64,000 nucleotides of DNA from Larkinella humicola (GTDB taxonomy: Bacteria; Bacteroidota; Bacteroidia; Cytophagales; Spirosomataceae): NCBI RefSeq assembly GCF_008727875.1, contig NZ_VTWS01000009.1, positions 124,001-188,000 of the forward strand, read 5' to 3'. The translations under genes and the position numbers were made by a program. Positions 60,902 through 64,000 of this stretch are shown here, in pieces. Numbering within the stretch: position 1 is the stretch's first letter; every line of letters starts with the position of its first letter. The notes below the pieces were generated by a model. That model searched no databases, was not told the DNA's origin, and saw nothing but the letters and a program-made list of their open reading frames with translations.

Positions 60902-61095
60902 GAAGGCGGGAGTTGGGTTTCTAAATATACCCAAAGTTCCGGCTCTCGTTCTGGATAGCCTGTTAATCCTGTACCAAATGCTGTTGATCCTGTGCCAAAT
61001 TCGCACAATCAGCCATTTTTATCCAAAAAACCAGAAAACCGCCGTCAAACTTCGTTATTCGCTATTTGTTGTTCAGTATTCGATAGTCCATTGGG

Positions 61096-63765
61096 TCATT
61101 CATTCCGCAGCGTCTTCACCGGATTCATCAACGCGGCTTTGATGCTTTGAAAGCTCACCGTCAGCAGGGCAATTCCGACAGCCAGCACACCGGCCACGAC
61201 GAAAATCCACCAGTCGATTGTAACCTTGTAGGCAAATTCTTCTAGCCATTGGGTCATGCCCCACCAGGCAACCGGAGAAGCCAGTACCAGCGCGATCAGA
61301 ATGAGTTTGAGAAAGTCTTTGGAGAGTAAGGCCACCACACTGCCCACGGATGCGCCCAGCACTTTCCGAACGCCAATCTCTTTCGTACGTTGTTCGGCGT
61401 TGTAGGTTGCCAATCCGAATAGCCCTAAACAGGCGATGAAGATCGTCAGGCTGGAGAAGAGAGTTAATACCTGTTCTATTTTTTGCTCACCGACATAAAC
61501 CTGTTCAAACCGGTCGTCCAGAAACGAATAGGAAAAAGGGGCTGCGGGCGAAAATACCTCCCATTGCTGCTTTAAGGAAGTGAGAAGCTGCGGAAGGTTA
61601 TCTGTACGGGTTTTGACCAGAATGTTGCCGGAGTTTCTACCCAAAAACATGGCCAATGGCCCGATTTTCTGCCGCAGGGATTCGAAATGGAAATCGCTTA
61701 CCACGCCAACTACCCGGTAAATTATATATGCGCCCTTATCGTCCGTGGAGCCGATCAACTCCCTTCCAATCGGATTCTTCTGCCAGCCCAATGCCTGAAC
61801 AGCGGTTTCATTCAGAATAACCCCTGAAGCATCAGTAGGAAACTGTTTTGAAAAATTGCGCCCCTGGACCATATGCATTCCCAAAGTAGGAATGTACTCC
61901 GGATCAACAAAGTAGAACCGGGTCATGACGCCCTGATCCGGATTTTCCTTAGCCCTGACGGTGGTGTTATCCAGGTTGGTTTTCCCGACAGGAACCTGCC
62001 CCGAAATACTCCCCATGACGACTTGCGGAGATCGGATGATCTGATCGCGAAATACGGCTTCGTTGCTTCGAAGCATGTTCGAATCATGAATCACCAGTAC
62101 CTGTTCGCGATTAAAACCCACTTTCTGGCTTTGCATGTAGCGCAGTTGTCGATCTGCCGTAACGGTAGCAATAATCATTGAAATGGTGATGAAAAATTGA
62201 AAGACCACCAAACCGCTTCGCAGGTTGAAACGCCCTCTTCCGGCTGTAAACCGCCCTTTCAAGACCAAAACCGGCTTAAAGGAAGACAGGTAAAAAGCCG
62301 GGTAGCTACCGGCGAGCAGTCCCACCAATACCGTTCCCGCTACCAAACCAGCCGCTATGTAAGGCTCGGTCAATAAATGGATTGTCAGGGTCTTGCCAGT
62401 GAGTTGATTAAAGGAGGGAAGTGCTATACCAACAACCAGCAAACCAACCAACAGTGCCAACAGCGCCAACAGAACCGATTCGAGCAGAAACTGTTGCTGC
62501 AGTTGTCCTTTCACCGACCCCATCACCTTACGTACCCCAACCTCACGCGAACGACGGACCGCCGTGGCCGTCGACAGATTCATGAAGTTTACACAGGCAA
62601 TCAGCAACATAAAGCCGGCGATGGCTGTCAGCACGTATATGTACATGATATTCCCACCCTTGTTCGATTCGGTCCTGGAATACAAATGGATTTCGGTGAG
62701 TGGTTGCAGTAAAACGCCGAAATCATCACCCCGCTCGCGAAACTGTTTCGGGGTCAGTTTCAGGAATTGCTGTATTTCACTCCCAATCTGTTTTTCGGCG
62801 AGTTGGGGAAGTTTGGCCTCCAGCCGTTTATAATCGTAGCGCTCGGGCAGAAGCAGATAGGTTTGATAGCTCATGTTATACAACCAGCCCGACCCATCAA
62901 TGATTTCGTCACGACCGACCAGCGTCGCCAGCATATCGAACTGAAAATGAGAGTTCGTCGGTACATTTCGGACCACGCCTGTAACCCGATAAGGCGTCTT
63001 GTCGCTGCCGAATGACAGGATTTTTCCGATCGGCTCCTGATTACCGAAGTATTTCCTGGCGGTTTCTTCGGTCAATACCACCGTGTTTGGCTCTGTCAAC
63101 GCCCGCTTCGGATTCCCTTTCAGGAACGGAATGGTGAATACTTCGAAAAAAGAGGAGTCGGCAAGCAGCAGGTTATCTTGTCGGAATGAGGTGGTTCCAT
63201 AGCTGACAAACTCACTTCCCCCGCGGATACGCGTTGCGTTTACTACTTCGGGGAATTCCTGTTTCAAATTTCGGGCGGCATTCTGGCCTAAACCGTCTCC
63301 ACCAAGGTCCTTACCGTTCAACCGCAAGTTGAGTCTGACCCGGAAAATCCGATCTGCTTTCTCATTGTACCGGTCGTAGGATAATTCATCCTGCACGTAT
63401 AGCATAATTAGTATGCAGGTAGCCAATCCGATGGCTAACCCAACTATGTTGATGCCGGTGGAAACTTTTTGTCGTTTCAGGTTGCGAAAGGTGATTTTTA
63501 GATAATTCCGAATCATAGAAATACGCAGGTTTGAAGGGTTACTGTAGTGATGTTTACGATGTCGTCGGCGCACAAACGGCGGCAAAACTGACAGCACATT
63601 GAGCAAATACCGTAAAACCGCCTGAGTTTCCCCCGCTCGGTTATACCAATACGTATACAATTCGTCCAGATCGCCCTCGACTTCCTCCAGCGTTTCCGCC
63701 GGATGAAGCCAAGCCAGAAGCCGCTGCGCCCAGCGGGGAGGAGGTGGGGGATTTGTGGAGGTCAT
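61096..63765 (-). CDS. MacB/FtsX-type ABC permease with N-terminal prefix domain
   Basis: An 889-residue permease. The first ~85 residues are a cytoplasmic 'permease prefix' domain (RWAQRLLAWLHPAETLEEVEGDLDELY). One membrane helix (GINIVGLAIGLATCILIMLYV), a MacB-type periplasmic domain with AFFEVFTIPFLKGNP-like sequence, then three helices, a second periplasmic domain and three more helices follow, giving two FtsX units in one chain. Such permeases are numerous in Spirosoma-like genomes and often export antimicrobials or act in signalling. The start ATG is at 63765. A second, nearly identical 3' end lies at 63883-64000. Confidence 0.88.
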   Translation of the reverse strand: MTSTNPPPPPRWAQRLLAWLHPAETLEEVEGDLDELYTYWYNRAGETQAVLRYLLNVLSVLPPFVRRRHRKHHYSNPSNLRISMIRNYLKITFRNLKRQKVSTGINIVGLAIGLATCILIMLYVQDELSYDRYNEKADRIFRVRLNLRLNGKDLGGDGLGQNAARNLKQEFPEVVNATRIRGGSEFVSYGTTSFRQDNLLLADSSFFEVFTIPFLKGNPKRALTEPNTVVLTEETARKYFGNQEPIGKILSFGSDKTPYRVTGVVRNVPTNSHFQFDMLATLVGRDEIIDGSGWLYNMSYQTYLLLPERYDYKRLEAKLPQLAEKQIGSEIQQFLKLTPKQFRERGDDFGVLLQPLTEIHLYSRTESNKGGNIMYIYVLTAIAGFMLLIACVNFMNLSTATAVRRSREVGVRKVMGSVKGQLQQQFLLESVLLALLALLVGLLVVGIALPSFNQLTGKTLTIHLLTEPYIAAGLVAGTVLVGLLAGSYPAFYLSSFKPVLVLKGRFTAGRGRFNLRSGLVVFQFFITISMIIATVTADRQLRYMQSQKVGFNREQVLVIHDSNMLRSNEAVFRDQIIRSPQVVMGSISGQVPVGKTNLDNTTVRAKENPDQGVMTRFYFVDPEYIPTLGMHMVQGRNFSKQFPTDASGVILNETAVQALGWQKNPIGRELIGSTDDKGAYIIYRVVGVVSDFHFESLRQKIGPLAMFLGRNSGNILVKTRTDNLPQLLTSLKQQWEVFSPAAPFSYSFLDDRFEQVYVGEQKIEQVLTLFSSLTIFIACLGLFGLATYNAEQRTKEIGVRKVLGASVGSVVALLSKDFLKLILIALVLASPVAWWGMTQWLEEFAYKVTIDWWIFVVAGVLAVGIALLTVSFQSIKAALMNPVKTLRNE

Positions 63766-63782
63766 CTGAAATTTTTTAATGT

Positions 63783-63875
63783 CAAATGATAAATACAAAA
63801 TGATGAATGATAAAATGGCCTTGTATACGTTCGACTTTTACATTTGGCATTTATCATTTGGTCTTTATCATTCCT
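63783..63875. repeat. Dispersed TAAATGT-type element, copy 3
   Basis: CAAATGATAAAT at 63783-63794 and ATTTATCATTTG at 63849-63860 are exact reverse complements. It contains ATTTGGCATTTATCATT and ends in TTATCATTCC as in the element at 5486-5582. It fills the gap between the two tandem permease genes. Confidence 0.6.
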
Positions 63876-63882
63876 TTCTTTT

Positions 63883-64000
63883 TCACTCGCTTCGCAGCGT
63901 CTTCACCGGATTCATCAACGCGGCTTTGATGCTTTGAAAGCTCACCGTCAGCAGGGCAATGCCGACAGCCAGCACACCGGCCACGACGAAAATCCACCAG
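63883..64000 (-). CDS. Second MacB/FtsX-type permease (3' end only)
   Basis: The gene is cut by the right edge. The ~39 C-terminal residues, ending LMNPVKTLRSE before a TGA at 63883-63885, match the C-terminus of the permease at 61096-63765. At DNA level 63891-64000 matches 61105-61214 with a single clear difference over ~110 bp. It is therefore a tandem paralogue. Confidence 0.85.
   Translation of the reverse strand, partial: WWIFVVAGVLAVGIALLTVSFQSIKAALMNPVKTLRSE

Noticed and set aside
1-64000. tRNA, rRNA, tmRNA, riboswitch or CRISPR array
   Set aside because: None of the intergenic gaps shows cloverleaf, known riboswitch core or regularly spaced repeats by eye; a covariance-model scan would be needed to exclude weak cases.

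Overview
The window looks like chromosomal DNA of an aerobic Bacteroidota, most likely order Cytophagales near Spirosoma/Larkinella (the genus is a guess). Clues are a type IX secretion C-terminal domain, a fused SecDF, a DUF1573 protein, an LptD/MlaD/amidase envelope cluster, a propeller-type sensor, a fused E1 alpha/beta dehydrogenase, many lipoproteins, TTTG/TAnnTTTG-like promoters and weak Shine-Dalgarno signals. Nearly all of it is coding. I see no rRNA, tRNA, CRISPR array, transposase or phage gene.

Layout. 1-2041: N-terminal part of a propeller sensor (runs off the left edge). 2155-3565: [2Fe-2S] ferredoxin and a TrxR-like ferredoxin reductase. 3865-5394: beta-helix lipoprotein. 5597-12431: LytS/LytR-type two-component pair, divergent from an ABC ATPase and a permease fused to an M1 peptidase. 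12533-18738: rightward run with ankyrin protein, O-antigen-ligase-like protein, acetyltransferase, sulfatase, Crp-family regulator, SnoaL-like protein and a small membrane protein. 18938-20101: histidine kinase with an ethylene-receptor-like sensor. 20113-25019: leftward lipoprotein, acyl-CoA carboxyltransferase, MlaD and amidase; then rightward lptD. 28137-33683: DUF1573 protein, E1 alpha/beta fusion and nuoI-nuoJ-nuoK, where NuoI carries a long repeat tail. 33758-39092: LpoB-like protein, small lipoprotein and a secreted WD40-caspase protein. 39487-46264: persulfide dioxygenase-rhodanese fusion, amino-acid permease, SecDF and a small membrane protein.

46390-51226 is the most unusual part: nadC, nadA and nadB (de novo NAD synthesis) lie in one tight same-strand array with a MntA/HepT-type toxin-antitoxin pair between nadC and nadA and a VapBC-type pair between nadA and nadB. 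51223-64000: serine hydrolase, dicarboxylate symporter, a tesA-like gene divergent from ybbA-ybbP-like genes, a sorbosone-dehydrogenase-like secreted protein with repeated modules, and two tandem FtsX/MacB-type permeases, the second cut by the right edge.

Intergenic DNA is rich in palindromes. Some are ordinary terminators; others form small dispersed families, such as a perfect 26-bp inverted repeat at 5486-5582 with relatives near 41 kb and 63.8 kb, and a perfect 25-bp inverted repeat at 52581-52644. A perfect CRP-type palindrome sits between the Crp-family gene and the next gene.
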